Shown in pieces: positions 17,395-27,522 of a stretch of 64,000 bases of DNA. The stretch comes from Mesorhizobium sp. NZP2077 (GTDB lineage: Bacteria > Pseudomonadota > Alphaproteobacteria > Rhizobiales > Rhizobiaceae): the NCBI RefSeq assembly GCF_013170805.1, contig NZ_CP051293.1:4222001-4286000 (forward strand), written 5' to 3'. Positions within the stretch are counted from its first letter, which is position 1. Every line of letters starts with the position of its first letter. The translations under genes were made by a program, and so were the position numbers. The notes beneath the pieces were generated by a model. It searched no databases, had not been told where the DNA came from, and saw nothing but the letters and a program-made list of their open reading frames with translations.

Positions 17395-18681
17395 CTAGGC
17401 CGAGAATACTGTGCGGCCCGCCACCAGCGTTTGCAAGACCTTGCCTTGCAGGCGCGCGCCTTCGAAACAGGTGTTTTTCGAGCGCGAGCGAATGCCGCTT
17501 TCGCTGACGATCCAGGGTTCGTCGAGGTCGACGAGCGCGAGATCGGCGACGGCACCCGGCTTCAGCGTGCCGCCGGGCAAGCCGAACAGTTTTGCCGGCG
17601 CGGTGGATAAGGTCTCGATCAGCCGCAGCAGCGGCACATCGCCATTATGGTAAAGCCGCAAGGCGGCACCCAGCAGCGTCTCCAGCCCGATGGCACCGGC
17701 GGCAGCATCGGCGAAGGGCAGGCGCTTGGTGTCCACATCCTGCGGATCATGCGAGGAGACGATGATATCGACGGTGCCGTCCCTGACCGCCTCGATCATC
17801 GCCAGCCGGTCTTCCTCCGCGCGCAACGGCGGCGTCAGGCGGAAGAAGGTGCGGTATTCGCCGACATCGTTTTCATTGAGCGACAGATTGTGGATCGACA
17901 CGCCTGAAGTAACGGCAGCGCCATCGGCTTTCGCGCGCGTCACGGCGTTTGCCGCCATCGCCGTCGAGATTTTAGCCGCATGGTAGGAGCCGCGCGTCAG
18001 CCGGGCCAAAGCCAGATCGCGCTCCAGCGGGATCGATTCGGCTTCGCGCGGAATGCCGGAAAGGCCGAGCCAGCTGGCGTACAGGCCCTCGTTCATGACG
18101 CCGGACGAGCCGAGGTCGGCATCCTGCGTTTCATGCACGATGGTGGCGCCGAAGTCGCGGGCGTAGGTCAGCGCGCGGCGCATCACCAGCGCGCTTGAGA
18201 TGGTGTGGCGGCCATCGGTGAAGGCGACGGCGCCGGCCTCACGCAGCAGGCCGAATTCGGTCATCTCGCGACCGTCGAGGCCCTTAGTGATCGCCGCCGC
18301 CGGGAAGATGTTGACGATCGCCGTGTCCTTGGCGGTACGCAGCACGAACTCGACCAGCGCCACATTGTCGATCACCGGGTCGGTATCGGGCATCATGACG
18401 ACGGAGGTGACGCCGCCGGCCGCCGCCGCGACACTCGCCGAGGCGATGGTCTCGCGATGCTCGCCGCCCGGTTCGCCGATGAAGACGCGGCCATCGATGA
18501 TGCCGGGAATGATCGCCTTGCCGGCACAATCGATTGTTATGGCGCCCTCGGGCGTGCCTTGGTTCAGTGCCGCCTTGCCGGCGGCAACAATCTTGCGGCC
18601 ATCGACAATGACCGAGCCGACTTCGTCGATACCGCGCGAGGGGTCGACGATGCGGGCGCGTTCAAAGACCGTAATGCTCAT
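17395..18681 (-). CDS. pyrC': Dihydroorotase-like protein lacking metal ligands (PyrC')
   Basis: 428 aa, full length for a type I dihydroorotase and closely related in sequence, but the active site is gone. The usual D-x-H-x-H-x-R-E-P-G is [10 protein letters not shown] at residues 63-72, so R65 and F67 replace both histidines and G69 the substrate Arg. The catalytic Asp of the T-D-H segment is S310 (IVSSHDPQ). Non-catalytic PyrC' proteins are known to assemble with aspartate transcarbamoylase in pseudomonads, and this gene overlaps pyrB by four bases (ATGA). A structural role is therefore likely, with an active dihydroorotase encoded elsewhere. Confidence 0.85.
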   Translation of the reverse strand: MSITVFERARIVDPSRGIDEVGSVIVDGRKIVAAGKAALNQGTPEGAITIDCAGKAIIPGIIDGRVFIGEPGGEHRETIASASVAAAAGGVTSVVMMPDTDPVIDNVALVEFVLRTAKDTAIVNIFPAAAITKGLDGREMTEFGLLREAGAVAFTDGRHTISSALVMRRALTYARDFGATIVHETQDADLGSSGVMNEGLYASWLGLSGIPREAESIPLERDLALARLTRGSYHAAKISTAMAANAVTRAKADGAAVTSGVSIHNLSLNENDVGEYRTFFRLTPPLRAEEDRLAMIEAVRDGTVDIIVSSHDPQDVDTKRLPFADAAAGAIGLETLLGAALRLYHNGDVPLLRLIETLSTAPAKLFGLPGGTLKPGAVADLALVDLDEPWIVSESGIRSRSKNTCFEGARLQGKVLQTLVAGRTVFSA

Positions 18682-19658
18682 GTGCCGCGGCCCTCTTGAT
18701 TGCGGCCCTCTTGATTGCGACGCGGGTCGAGCAGCGCTTCCATCACCGCCATGCGCACGGCGACGCCCATTTCCACCTGCTCCTGGATGACGCTCTGCGG
18801 GCCGTCGGCGATTTCCGAGGCAATCTCGACGCCGCGGTTCATCGGGCCAGGATGCATCACCATGGCGTCGTCCTTGGCGGCCTTCAGCTTTTCGGCGTCG
18901 AGGCCGAAATAGCGGAAATATTCGCGCACCGAAGGCACGAAGGCGCCTTCCATCCGCTCGCGCTGCAGGCGCAGCATCATCACCACGTCGGCGTCTTTCA
19001 GGCCTTCGGCCATCGAGCGCGTGACGACGACGCCCATCCTCTCGATGCCCGAGGGCAGCAACGTCGAGGGCGCGACGACCCGAACCTGTGCGCCGAGCGC
19101 GTTGAGCAGCATGATGTTGGAGCGCGCCACGCGCGAATGCAGTATGTCGCCGCAGATCGCCACGATCAGCTTCGACAGTGGGCCCTTGGCGCGGCGGATG
19201 GTCAGCGCGTCGAGCAGCGCCTGTGTCGGGTGTTCATGCGCACCGTCGCCGGCATTGACGACCGAGCAGCCGACCTTTTGGGCCAGAAGGGCTGCGGCAC
19301 CCGCCGACTGGTGGCGGATGATCAATATGTCGGGCCGCATGGCGTTCAGCGTCATCGCCGTGTCGATGAGCGTCTCGCCCTTTTTTACCGAGGAACTTGC
19401 CACCGACATGTTCATGACGTCGGCGCCGAGCCGCTTTCCAGCCAGCTCGAACGAGGATTGCGTCCGGGTCGAGGCTTCGTAGAACAAGTTGATCTGGGTG
19501 CGGCCGCGCAGCGTCGAGGTCTTCTTCTCTGACTGCCGCGAAATCGCGACCGCGCGATCCGCCCTGTCGAGCAAAAGCTCGATATCGGCGGGCGAAAGAT
19601 CGCTGATGCCCAGAAGATGGCGGTGAGGGTAGAGTGGCAGGGACGAAGCGTCGGTCAT
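18678..19658 (-). CDS. pyrB: Aspartate carbamoyltransferase catalytic chain
   Basis: Joins carbamoyl phosphate and aspartate in pyrimidine synthesis. 326 aa. The carbamoyl-phosphate loop [16 protein letters not shown] begins at S63; [12 protein letters not shown] supplies the Lys loop; HPTQALLD at 143-150 and [11 protein letters not shown] are the other substrate-binding motifs. It is first in the unit pyrB-pyrC'-plsY-dprA. The extreme C-terminus contains NQEGR twice, from a 15-bp tandem duplication at 18687-18716. Confidence 0.95.
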   Translation of the reverse strand: MTDASSLPLYPHRHLLGISDLSPADIELLLDRADRAVAISRQSEKKTSTLRGRTQINLFYEASTRTQSSFELAGKRLGADVMNMSVASSSVKKGETLIDTAMTLNAMRPDILIIRHQSAGAAALLAQKVGCSVVNAGDGAHEHPTQALLDALTIRRAKGPLSKLIVAICGDILHSRVARSNIMLLNALGAQVRVVAPSTLLPSGIERMGVVVTRSMAEGLKDADVVMMLRLQRERMEGAFVPSVREYFRYFGLDAEKLKAAKDDAMVMHPGPMNRGVEIASEIADGPQSVIQEQVEMGVAVRMAVMEALLDPRRNQEGRNQEGRGT

Positions 19659-19835
19659 CTCAAGGGGGTGCTATAGGGTGCGGATTTTGCGCCTGCAAGC
19701 ACCAGCTTTGGATTGGCGCCGTTCTCCCCGGTATTTTCGTCGCGCGCGCGGCAACGCTTGGCTATATCTAGCCGATGGCCTCGGATTCGTGGCTTTCGCA
19801 CGATAAAGGCCTTTCTATCGATTGAAGGATTGGGC

Positions 19836-21464
19836 GTGACCGACGACGTAACGAACCAGCCGCCGCCGCTGACGGGCGGCAATGCCTGGCGAGGCGATCC
19901 GTTGCTGATCCAGCTTGCCGAGCGTTTTTCCGATCCGGTGCGCAAGGATCTCGACGGTCTCGGCCGTTTCGTCCTGACGCATGAGGCGCAGGAGCTGGCG
20001 CGCCTCGCCAATGTCGAGACGCCGAAGCTCAGGACGCACGATCGCCAGGGACGGCGCCTCGACCTGGTCGAATTCCATCCCGCCTATCACGCCTTGATGC
20101 GCCGTTCGGTGGCGTACGGGCTGCATTCTTCTGTCTGGGAAAATGGTGACGCCGAGATCGGCCGCCGGCATCAGGTGCGCGCCGCTCGTTTCTACCTGAC
20201 CGCTGAGCTCGAGACCGGGCATCTCTGCCCCATCACCATGACCAGTGCCTCGCTGGCGGCATTGATGGCCAGCCCGAAACTGTTTCGCGAATGGGCGCCG
20301 CGCGTGACGACGCGCAAATATGACCAGAGCCAGAAGCCGCCGGTCGAAAAGGCGGGGCTGACGCTCGGCATGGGCATGACCGAGAAACAGGGCGGCACGG
20401 ATGTGCGCGCCAATGTGACAAGGGCGGAACGCGCCGGCAGCGGGTTCTATCGCCTGACCGGACACAAATGGTTCATGTCGGCGCCGATGTCCGACGCCTT
20501 CCTGGTGCTTGGACAGGCGCCGGAGGGGCTGTCGTGCTTCCTCGTGCCGCGCATTCTCGGCGACGGGTCGGGCAACGGCTTCCGCTTCCAGCGGCTGAAG
20601 GACAAGCTCGGCAACCGCTCCAACGCTTCCTCCGAGGTGGAATTCGTCAACGCCATCGGCGAGATGGTCGGCGAGCCCGGCGCCGGCGTGAAGACGATCA
20701 TGGACATGGTCACCTTGACCCGGCTCGACTGCGCGGTGGCGTCTTCGGCGATCATGCGCGCCGGCCTGGCCGAGGCCGTTCATCACGCCCGCCATCGCCA
20801 GGTGTTCGGCTCAACGCTGATCGAGCAGCCGCTGATGCAGCGCGTGCTGGCCGACATGGCGCTCGACGTCGCCGCCGCCACGGCGCTGTCGTTCCGGCTG
20901 GCGCGTTCCTTCGACGAGGCGGCAAGCGATCGCGGCGAGGCCGCGTTTGCCCGCGCCATGACGCCGGTCGTCAAATACTGGGTCTGCAAGATCTCGCCGC
21001 CGCTGCTCTACGAGGCGATGGAGTGTCTCGGCGGCAATGGTTATGTCGAGGAGGCGCCACTCGCCCGCTACTATCGCGAAGCTCCGGTCAACGCGATCTG
21101 GGAAGGGTCGGGCAATGTCATGGCGCTCGATGTGCTGCGCGTGCTCGGCCGCGCGCCTGGCCTGTTCGAAGAGGTGCTAGCCGGGATCGACCGTGACCTC
21201 GGCGCTGGCGGGCTCGGCACGATCGGTGTGCTGAAGGCGGCAATGCAGGTGGCTTCGACCGATGAGGGCTCGGCACGTCTGCTGACCGAACAGTTGGCAC
21301 TGTCGGCGGCGGCGGCGGAGCTTCGCCGGCTGGGGGCAGGGCGCATTGCCGATGCTTTCGTCGAAACGCGCCTGGCCGGCCAGTGGCGCAACACCTATGG
21401 CATGCTCGATGCGCGCCACGACGCGCGCATGATCATCGACACGCTCTATCCGCCGGTGAACTGA
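19836..21464 (+). CDS. Acyl-CoA dehydrogenase family protein, AidB-like
   Basis: 542 aa, the length of E. coli AidB (an FAD protein of the adaptive response to alkylation). GTG at 19836 with GAAGGA upstream begins VTDDVTNQPPPLTGGNAWRG; the frame upstream of it looks non-coding. Acyl-CoA dehydrogenase features include MGMTEKQGGTDVRANVTRAE, GHKWFMSAPMSDAFLVLGQA and CLGGNGYVEEAPLARYYREA followed by WEGSGNVMALDVLR. The C-terminal extension after this matches the AidB type and not an ordinary fatty-acid enzyme. Divergent from pyrB; the 177 bases between hold both promoters, which I could not place. Confidence 0.82.
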   Translation: MTDDVTNQPPPLTGGNAWRGDPLLIQLAERFSDPVRKDLDGLGRFVLTHEAQELARLANVETPKLRTHDRQGRRLDLVEFHPAYHALMRRSVAYGLHSSVWENGDAEIGRRHQVRAARFYLTAELETGHLCPITMTSASLAALMASPKLFREWAPRVTTRKYDQSQKPPVEKAGLTLGMGMTEKQGGTDVRANVTRAERAGSGFYRLTGHKWFMSAPMSDAFLVLGQAPEGLSCFLVPRILGDGSGNGFRFQRLKDKLGNRSNASSEVEFVNAIGEMVGEPGAGVKTIMDMVTLTRLDCAVASSAIMRAGLAEAVHHARHRQVFGSTLIEQPLMQRVLADMALDVAAATALSFRLARSFDEAASDRGEAAFARAMTPVVKYWVCKISPPLLYEAMECLGGNGYVEEAPLARYYREAPVNAIWEGSGNVMALDVLRVLGRAPGLFEEVLAGIDRDLGAGGLGTIGVLKAAMQVASTDEGSARLLTEQLALSAAAAELRRLGAGRIADAFVETRLAGQWRNTYGMLDARHDARMIIDTLYPPVN

Positions 21465-21620
21465 GTCGGGAGCGGCGCGCCGCTGGCTTCTTCGATCAGT
21501 TGCACGCATCCGAGGGCATCGTGGCGTGCCCTGTGGATCGCCGTTAACCTTAACAAATGGTTTCCGTTGCAGCGGCGGGCGGCAAAGCCCAGTGTCATTC
21601 CTGCCGAAGCAGGAACCACG

Positions 21621-22184
21621 ATGCGACACGTACTGACCTCCTTTCTGTCTGTGCACTGGGCAATTGTCTTTGCCCTGCTGGCGCTGATCTGCATCGATGG
21701 CAACCGCGGTGTCACGGCAGCCCTCGGCGTGCTCGGCGTCACCGTCGAGAGCGCCCGCTTCGTCAATCTGGAAAACATCGTCGTGGTCGCGCCGCTGGCC
21801 ACCGCCTTGCTGGTCGTCTCGGTGCTGTTCTTCTGGGCCTTTGTCGATTCCCTGATCAACGATGCGACCGGCCCCGGCGCCGACAGCGTCGTTCGTATCG
21901 CCTTCATTTCCGCTTCCGGTGTGCTGTCGATGATCCTGATCGGTGGCGCCGCGCAGGGCATCAACGGGCTCTTTATGGTCGTCGCGGTGCAACTCGCCGC
22001 GCTTCTCGCCTCCTACGTCGCGATGCTTGCCGAGCGGCGCTCGGCGGCGGTATCGGACGACGCCGCTTTCCACGCCACGGCGCACAACATGGCGAAGGCG
22101 GCGGCTCACAATTCACTGCTCTCCCTGATATCGGGCCGGACCGGCCCCAAACGGACCGGTCCTAGAGCGAAGGGAGGCGGCTGA
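21621..22184 (+). CDS. Conserved membrane protein, four helices
   Basis: 187 aa from ATG at 21621 (MRHVLTSFLSVHWAIVFALL). Four hydrophobic segments lie at about residues 8-28, 53-75, 93-112 and 115-138, with a polar C-terminal tail ending TGPKRTGPRAKGGG. No domain recognised. A short palindrome just upstream (CCTGC-CGAA-GCAGG, 21599-21612) resembles dispersed REP-type repeats. The stop overlaps the next start as TGATG, so the two are coupled. Confidence 0.6.
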   Translation: MRHVLTSFLSVHWAIVFALLALICIDGNRGVTAALGVLGVTVESARFVNLENIVVVAPLATALLVVSVLFFWAFVDSLINDATGPGADSVVRIAFISASGVLSMILIGGAAQGINGLFMVVAVQLAALLASYVAMLAERRSAAVSDDAAFHATAHNMAKAAAHNSLLSLISGRTGPKRTGPRAKGGG

Positions 22185-22525
22185 TGCGTTATATCTTCGC
22201 ATTTTGGGCGGCTCCGATGGCGCTGTTCTGGGGCTGGTTCTATCTGTCGGCAAATGACATGAATTTCGGTTATGTGATGCTCAGCCGGCAGATGCATGAC
22301 TTCTTCTTCCAGCTCTATGGCCAGATGCTAGGCGTCGATCCAACGATCATCCCCGGCTTGGTGGCGAAGACCTGCATCTTCGATGGATTTCTGCTGATGG
22401 CGCTGTGGGCGTTCCGCCGTCGCCGCGAAATCGCCGGCTGGCTTAAACAGCGCTGGGAGGGTCCGGTTCCCTTCGAGCGGATGCAGCGAGCGACTGAAGC
22501 CGGTCCAAAACTCCCTGCAGAATAA
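22184..22525 (+). CDS. Small membrane protein, DUF6105-like
   Basis: 113 aa: an N-terminal hydrophobic helix ([20 protein letters not shown]), the conserved-looking [19 protein letters not shown], a second helix ([20 protein letters not shown]), and a basic cytoplasmic tail. It resembles small rhizobial proteins annotated DUF6105; that assignment is from memory. Translationally coupled to the preceding membrane protein. Its last 83 bases overlap the convergent ruvX gene. Confidence 0.6.
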   Translation: MRYIFAFWAAPMALFWGWFYLSANDMNFGYVMLSRQMHDFFFQLYGQMLGVDPTIIPGLVAKTCIFDGFLLMALWAFRRRREIAGWLKQRWEGPVPFERMQRATEAGPKLPAE

Positions 22526-22949
22526 AGGCCGCCGCCGCCGAATCGATCTTGCCGGCGCGTTTGGCGCGCGAGAAATCCATCTCGATCAGTGTCCTCTCGG
22601 CCGCTACCGTCGACAGCCGCTCATCCCAGAACACGAAGGGCAGGTCGCTCAGCTGCGCCATGTTGCGCACGAAGGCGCGTGACTTCTGCGCGCGCGGACC
22701 TTCCGACCCATCCATGTTGATCGGCAGCCCGATCACCACCGCGCCGGCATTCTCCTTCGCCAGCAGAGCCAGAAGCACGGCGGCGTCCAGCGAGAATTTC
22801 CGCCGCATGATGACCGGGCGTGGGTGAGCAAAGGAGAATCCCCGGTCGGAAACCGCGACGCCGATCGTCTTGTCGCCGAGATCGAGCCCCGCCAGTGTCT
22901 TGCCGCCGGCGAGCCGCGCTGGCAATTCCTCGATCGTGATAATACTCAA
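22443..22949 (-). CDS. ruvX: Putative Holliday junction resolvase / pre-16S rRNA nuclease RuvX (YqgF)
   Basis: RNase H-like nuclease implicated in 16S rRNA 5'-end maturation. 168 aa from a TTG at 22949 with AAGGA six bases upstream; longer frames upstream are antisense to other sequence. Motifs: [14 protein letters not shown] (first catalytic Asp), [34 protein letters not shown] (Glu), and [16 protein letters not shown] (final Asp). Convergent with, and overlapping, the small membrane-protein gene. Confidence 0.9.
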   Translation of the reverse strand: MSIITIEELPARLAGGKTLAGLDLGDKTIGVAVSDRGFSFAHPRPVIMRRKFSLDAAVLLALLAKENAGAVVIGLPINMDGSEGPRAQKSRAFVRNMAQLSDLPFVFWDERLSTVAAERTLIEMDFSRAKRAGKIDSAAAAFILQGVLDRLQSLAASARREPDPPSAV

Positions 22950-23072
22950 TGGCCGTCCTTCGCCTCTCACCACCACGTGTTTTGTCAAACGCGCAACGGA
23001 CACAGTAACCCTTTGATCTCGGGACCATCGGCGTTCTATCCTCTGGCCCGACAAAAATCGAGGAATGCATTC

Positions 23073-23780
23073 ATGAAACTGACCTGGTACGGCCATTCGG
23101 CCTTCCGTATCGAAACCGGCGACGCCAAGATCCTCATCGACCCCTATCTGATCGGCAATCCGTCCTGGACGGGTGGCTGGGAGGGGCCGGCCGAAGGGAT
23201 CACGCATGTTCTGCTGACGCACGGACACAACGACCATATCAGCGGCGCACTGGAAGTGCTCGGCAAGAGCGGCGCCCAGCTGGTCGCCAATTTCGAGATC
23301 TGCATGTATCTGGTCGGCAAGGGCGCCGACGGCAGCAAGATCAATCCCGGCAACATCGGCGGCACGGTCGATTGCGGCGGCTTCACCACCACTTTCGTCC
23401 AGGCGCTGCACTCCTCCTCGTTTGGCGAAGACGGCGGCAAGAACGTCTATCTCGGCAATCCGGGCGGGCTGGTTTTGCATTTCCCGGAAGACAAGACGCT
23501 CTACCACATGGGCGATACCGACATTTTTTCCGATATGGCGCTGATCAACGAACTGCATGAGCCGAAGATCGGCATCGTGCCGATCGGCGACCGCTTCACC
23601 ATGGGCGGTGCGGTGGCGGCACTTGCCTGCCGCCGCTTCTTCAAGTTCGACACGGTCGTGCCTTGCCATTTCGGCACGTTTCCGATGATCGATCCGACGG
23701 CCGGGAAATTCGAGGCCGGCCTGGAAGGATCGGGTGTTGAGGTGGCATTGCCTGGGATTGGTGAGACGATTACGATCTAG
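23073..23780 (+). CDS. Metal-dependent hydrolase, UPF0173 (MBL fold)
   Basis: 235 aa. A metallo-beta-lactamase fold beginning [20 protein letters not shown] with IDPYLIGNP. The metal-binding [10 protein letters not shown] is complete, and later ligands occur in [10 protein letters not shown] and [13 protein letters not shown] at 23073 follows GAGGA. The physiological substrate of this family is not established. Confidence 0.9.
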   Translation: MKLTWYGHSAFRIETGDAKILIDPYLIGNPSWTGGWEGPAEGITHVLLTHGHNDHISGALEVLGKSGAQLVANFEICMYLVGKGADGSKINPGNIGGTVDCGGFTTTFVQALHSSSFGEDGGKNVYLGNPGGLVLHFPEDKTLYHMGDTDIFSDMALINELHEPKIGIVPIGDRFTMGGAVAALACRRFFKFDTVVPCHFGTFPMIDPTAGKFEAGLEGSGVEVALPGIGETITI

Positions 23781-23804
23781 AAGCAGCTAAAGCGGAACAA
23801 AACC

Positions 23805-24221
23805 ATGGCGTTGCGGCAAACTCTTTTTATTTCGATGTTTGCCGCGGCGTCGCCCGCGCTCGCCGCCGATGACTTTATCGAAGGCGTCTACCTGCAGTCC
23901 GAGGAGCTTTGTGCGCAGGCCAAAAAGGATACGCTGCAGACGCTGATTGACGCAGGCAACATCGTGTTGTCGGCGCATGGCCTGCAAGGCGTTGAATACA
24001 ATTGCGAGTTCGTCCAGATCAGTAAGGCGATACGCTCGCCGAGCTGGGCGGTGACGGCGATCTGCCAGGAGCCGGGCTATGTCTTTCCGGATGTCCTCTC
24101 GGTGACGCAAATGAACCCGACGCAGGTCGATCTCGTATCGGTTCGGCCGATCGATGACGAAAGCGAGGCGAGCGGCAACAGCGGCAGCTACTATCTGTGC
24201 GAGGGCGTTGCCTTGCCATGA
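23805..24221 (+). CDS. Secreted hypothetical protein
   Basis: 138 aa. A Sec signal peptide (MALRQTLFISMFAAASPALA, cleavage after ALA) is followed by a mature part of about 118 residues with four cysteines (EELCAQAK, YNCEFVQ, AICQEPG, YYLCEG), likely two disulfides in the periplasm. No domain recognised. It starts 24 bases after the UPF0173 gene and may be read from the same transcript. Confidence 0.6.
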   Translation: MALRQTLFISMFAAASPALAADDFIEGVYLQSEELCAQAKKDTLQTLIDAGNIVLSAHGLQGVEYNCEFVQISKAIRSPSWAVTAICQEPGYVFPDVLSVTQMNPTQVDLVSVRPIDDESEASGNSGSYYLCEGVALP

Positions 24222-24380
24222 CGAAGATGCAGCGCGTCAGGTCGAAGAGGCGATTATTCGAGTTGCCCAACCCGCTGCGCCGCCCGAAGGACCGGGTCGG
24301 CACGGCTGCGTACCACGATGCATGTTGCGAAGTACGCGCGGCGCCGCTATAGCCCGAACTGGTTTTCCCGAGGCAAATAC

Positions 24381-24668
24381 ATGTCCGTTGATGTCAAGAC
24401 AGTGAAGCGCGTCGCGCGTCTCGCCCGCATTGCGGTGAGCGAGGAAGATGCCGAACGCATGACCGGCGAGCTGAACGCCATACTGGGCTTTGTCGAGCAG
24501 TTGAACGAGGTCGATGTGTCCGGTGTCGAGCCGATGACCTCGGTGACGCCGATGGAGATGAAGAAACGCCAGGACGTCGTCACCGACGGCAACAAGGCGG
24601 CCGACATCGTTGCCAACGCACCGGCGACCGAAGAGAATTTCTTCCTCGTGCCGAAGGTCGTGGAGTAA
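24381..24668 (+). CDS. gatC: Glutamyl/aspartyl-tRNA amidotransferase subunit C
   Basis: 95 aa. The small stabilising subunit of GatCAB, which makes Gln-tRNA and Asn-tRNA by transamidation. [40 protein letters not shown] and the C-terminal [12 protein letters not shown] are standard. ATG at 24381 follows a GAGG sequence. gatA lies downstream after a GNAT gene; gatB is not in this window. Confidence 0.93.
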   Translation: MSVDVKTVKRVARLARIAVSEEDAERMTGELNAILGFVEQLNEVDVSGVEPMTSVTPMEMKKRQDVVTDGNKAADIVANAPATEENFFLVPKVVE

Positions 24669-24675
24669 GGCGCCG

Positions 24676-25131
24676 ATGGCAATCGAGATCGCCATCGAGA
24701 CGCCGCTGCAGGACGACGTGCGCGGCCTGGTGAAGGAACTCAACGAGACCTTGCTGGAACTGACGCCGCCGGAGCATTGTTACCACCTGACGGTCGAGCA
24801 GATGGCAGGCCAGGACACGACCGTTTTCATCGCCCGCGACAATGGCATCGCTATCGGTTGTGGTGCGCTGAAGCGCCACGACGATGCCATTGGCGAGGTC
24901 AAGCGCATGTATACGCGGCCTTCGCATCGCGGTCGCAAGATCGGCGCCAGCATCGTCGAGCGGGTCGAGGCGCTGGCGAGGCAGGAAGGGCTGAAGCGGC
25001 TGGTGCTGGAGACGGGCGATCGTCATCCTGCCGCCTGGGCCGTCTATGAACGTGCCGGGTTCTCGCGCTGTGGACCGGTGCTGGATTATCCCGATTCCGA
25101 GTGGTCGGTTTTTTACGAAAAGAGCCTTTGA
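24676..25131 (+). CDS. GNAT-family acetyltransferase
   Basis: 151 aa. The acetyl-CoA site is [20 protein letters not shown] (R-x-x-G-x-G/A pattern), followed by [20 protein letters not shown] and [10 protein letters not shown], typical of the family. The substrate is unknown. It begins 7 bases after gatC and overlaps gatA as TGATG, so it is translated as part of the gatC-gatA unit. Confidence 0.85.
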   Translation: MAIEIAIETPLQDDVRGLVKELNETLLELTPPEHCYHLTVEQMAGQDTTVFIARDNGIAIGCGALKRHDDAIGEVKRMYTRPSHRGRKIGASIVERVEALARQEGLKRLVLETGDRHPAAWAVYERAGFSRCGPVLDYPDSEWSVFYEKSL

Positions 25132-26696
25132 TGAGCGACCTGACCCAGCTGACGATTTCGCAGGCCCGCGCCAAGCTGCGCGGCAAGGAAATCACCGCGA
25201 CCGAGATCACCGAGGCCTATCTCGCGGCGATCGACCGCGCCAATCCGGCGCTCAATGCCTATGTCGCGGTGACCGGCGACAGAGCGCGCGACATGGCCAA
25301 GGCGTCCGACGCCAGGCTGATCAAGGGCGAGGGCGGGGCGCTGGAAGGCATTCCGCTGGGGATCAAGGACCTGTTCGGCACCGAAGGCGTCCATACCCAG
25401 GCCTGCAGCCATGTGCTCGACGGCTTCAAGCCGCGCTACGAATCGACCGTCACCGCTAATTTGTGGTCGGACGGCGCTGTGATGCTGGGCAAGCTCAACA
25501 TGGATGAGTTCGCCATGGGCTCGTCCAACGAAACGTCCTATTACGGCCCGGTCATCAACCCGTGGCGCCGCTCGCGCCTCGACACGGTGGTGATGCCAAC
25601 GACGCATCAGGGCGACGGCGGCTTCGTCTCGTCCGGCGGCACCAGGACACAGCGCAGCCTGGACAATGCACAGCTGGTGCCGGGCGGTTCTTCCGGCGGC
25701 TCGGCCACCGCCGTCTCGGCCTTCCTGTGCGCCGGCGCGACAGCGACCGATACCGGCGGCTCGATCCGCCAGCCGGCCGCTTTCACCGGCACCGTCGGCA
25801 TCAAGCCGACCTATGGCCGCTGCTCGCGCTGGGGCATCGTTGCCTTCGCCTCGTCGCTCGACCAGGCCGGCCCGATCGCGCGTGACGTGCGCGACGCCGC
25901 GATCATGCTCAAATCCATGGCCTCGGTCGATCCGAAGGACACCACTTCCGTCGACTGGCCGGTGCCGGACTATGAGGCGGCGATCGGCAAGCCGATCAAG
26001 GGTATGAAGGTCGGCATTCCCAAGGAATATCGCGTCGACGGCATGCCCGAAGAGATCGAGGCGCTGTGGCAGAAGGGCATTGTCTGGCTCAGGGATGCCG
26101 GCGCCGACATCGTCGATATCTCCTTGCCGCACACAAAATACGCGCTGCCGGCCTACTACATCGTGGCGCCGGCGGAAGCTTCCTCCAACCTCGCTCGCTA
26201 TGACGGCGTCCGCTACGGCTTGCGTGTGCCGGGCAAGGATATCGTCGACATGTATGAGAAGACCCGCGCCGCCGGCTTCGGCCGCGAGGTCAAGCGCCGC
26301 ATCATGATCGGCACCTATGTGCTGTCGGCCGGCTACTACGACGCCTATTATCTGCAGGCGCAGAAGGTACGCAACCTGATCAAGCGCGACTTCGAGAATG
26401 TCTTTGCCGCCGGCGTCGATGTCATCCTGACCCCGGCGACGCCGTCCGCCGCCTTCGGCATCGCCGACGAGGACATGGCCGCCGATCCGGTCAAGATGTA
26501 TCTCAACGACATTTTCACGGTCACCGTGAACATGGCAGGCCTGCCGGGCATCGCGGTGCCTGCCGGCCTCGACCCCAAAGGGTTGCCGCTTGGCCTGCAG
26601 TTGATCGGCAGGCCGTTCGAGGAAGAAACGCTGTTCCAGACCGCCGCCGTCATCGAGCAGGCGGCCGGTACATTTCAGCCGGACAAGTGGTGGTAG
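25131..26696 (+). CDS. gatA: Glutamyl/aspartyl-tRNA amidotransferase subunit A
   Basis: 521 aa amidase-signature enzyme that releases ammonia from glutamine for GatCAB. The Ser-cisSer-Lys triad is intact: K79 ([11 protein letters not shown]), the cis-Ser in [12 protein letters not shown] (187/188) and the nucleophile S211 ([13 protein letters not shown]). Between [11 protein letters not shown] and VPGGSSGG there are about 33 extra residues (about 147-181, including [20 protein letters not shown]) that are absent from well-studied GatA proteins. Insert residues aside, the sequence is canonical. Confidence 0.95.
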   Translation: MSDLTQLTISQARAKLRGKEITATEITEAYLAAIDRANPALNAYVAVTGDRARDMAKASDARLIKGEGGALEGIPLGIKDLFGTEGVHTQACSHVLDGFKPRYESTVTANLWSDGAVMLGKLNMDEFAMGSSNETSYYGPVINPWRRSRLDTVVMPTTHQGDGGFVSSGGTRTQRSLDNAQLVPGGSSGGSATAVSAFLCAGATATDTGGSIRQPAAFTGTVGIKPTYGRCSRWGIVAFASSLDQAGPIARDVRDAAIMLKSMASVDPKDTTSVDWPVPDYEAAIGKPIKGMKVGIPKEYRVDGMPEEIEALWQKGIVWLRDAGADIVDISLPHTKYALPAYYIVAPAEASSNLARYDGVRYGLRVPGKDIVDMYEKTRAAGFGREVKRRIMIGTYVLSAGYYDAYYLQAQKVRNLIKRDFENVFAAGVDVILTPATPSAAFGIADEDMAADPVKMYLNDIFTVTVNMAGLPGIAVPAGLDPKGLPLGLQLIGRPFEEETLFQTAAVIEQAAGTFQPDKWW

Positions 26697-26724
26697 TGGT
26701 ATCGCTCGTCTGAAAGGGTGAGCA

Positions 26725-27522
26725 ATGTTCTACTATCTTTCCAAGGTCTTCTGGTTCTTCATCCAGCCGCTTAACCTGACGATCTTCCTGCTTCTGGCAG
26801 GGCTGATCGCCGGCATGGTCGGCCGGCGGCGGCTGGCCGTCACTGGCAGCGTGCTGGCGTTTCTGATCCTTGCGCTATCCGCCTGGACCTCGCTCGGCGC
26901 CATGATGCTCAACCCACTTGAAGAACGCTTTCCCCGCCCGCCGCTGCCGCAAAAGGTCGACGGCATTGTCGTGCTCGGCGGCGGGTTCGAGGGCGGGATC
27001 AATTTGGTCCGCGGCGGCTATGAATTGAGCAGCGGCGGCGACCGCATGGTCGAGACCGCAATCCTCGCCCGGCGCTTCCCGCAGGCCAAAGTGGTCGTAT
27101 CAGGCGGAAACGGCTCGCTTTTCCTTGATGGCGAGGGCGACGCCGACACCGCACCCCGCCTGCTCGTCCCGCTCGGTGTATCGGCCGATCGTCTTGTCCT
27201 CGAGGACAAGTCCCGCAACACCTACGAAAATGCGGTCTTCAGCCGCCAACTTGTCGACCCGAAGCCGGGCGAGACCTGGCTGCTGGTGACCTCCGCCTTC
27301 CATATGCCGCGGGCCAAGGCGCTGTTCGACAAGGCTGGGTTTCCAACCGTCCCATGGCCGGTCGACTATCGCACCTCGGGCAAGGAAGGTGTCGGCTTGT
27401 TTCGTGACAATGCGGCCGATTCACTGGAGAATACGACCATGGCGATCCGCGAATGGATCGGGCTTTTCGCCTATTGGCTTTCGGGCCGCATCGATCAGCC
27501 TTTTCCAGCACCTGGCGGCTGA
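26725..27522 (+). CDS. YdcF/ElyC/SanA-type DUF218 envelope protein
   Basis: 265 aa. Two N-terminal transmembrane helices (about 5-35 and 38-60) precede the DUF218 domain: DGIVVLGGGFEGGINL, KVVVSGGNGSLF, SRNTYENAVFSRQL and LLVTSAFHMPRAKALF. ElyC and SanA proteins act in envelope polysaccharide precursor or barrier functions; the reaction is unknown. It follows gatA by 28 bases on the same strand and overlaps the convergent DUF599 gene by 28 bases. Confidence 0.85.
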   Translation: MFYYLSKVFWFFIQPLNLTIFLLLAGLIAGMVGRRRLAVTGSVLAFLILALSAWTSLGAMMLNPLEERFPRPPLPQKVDGIVVLGGGFEGGINLVRGGYELSSGGDRMVETAILARRFPQAKVVVSGGNGSLFLDGEGDADTAPRLLVPLGVSADRLVLEDKSRNTYENAVFSRQLVDPKPGETWLLVTSAFHMPRAKALFDKAGFPTVPWPVDYRTSGKEGVGLFRDNAADSLENTTMAIREWIGLFAYWLSGRIDQPFPAPGG

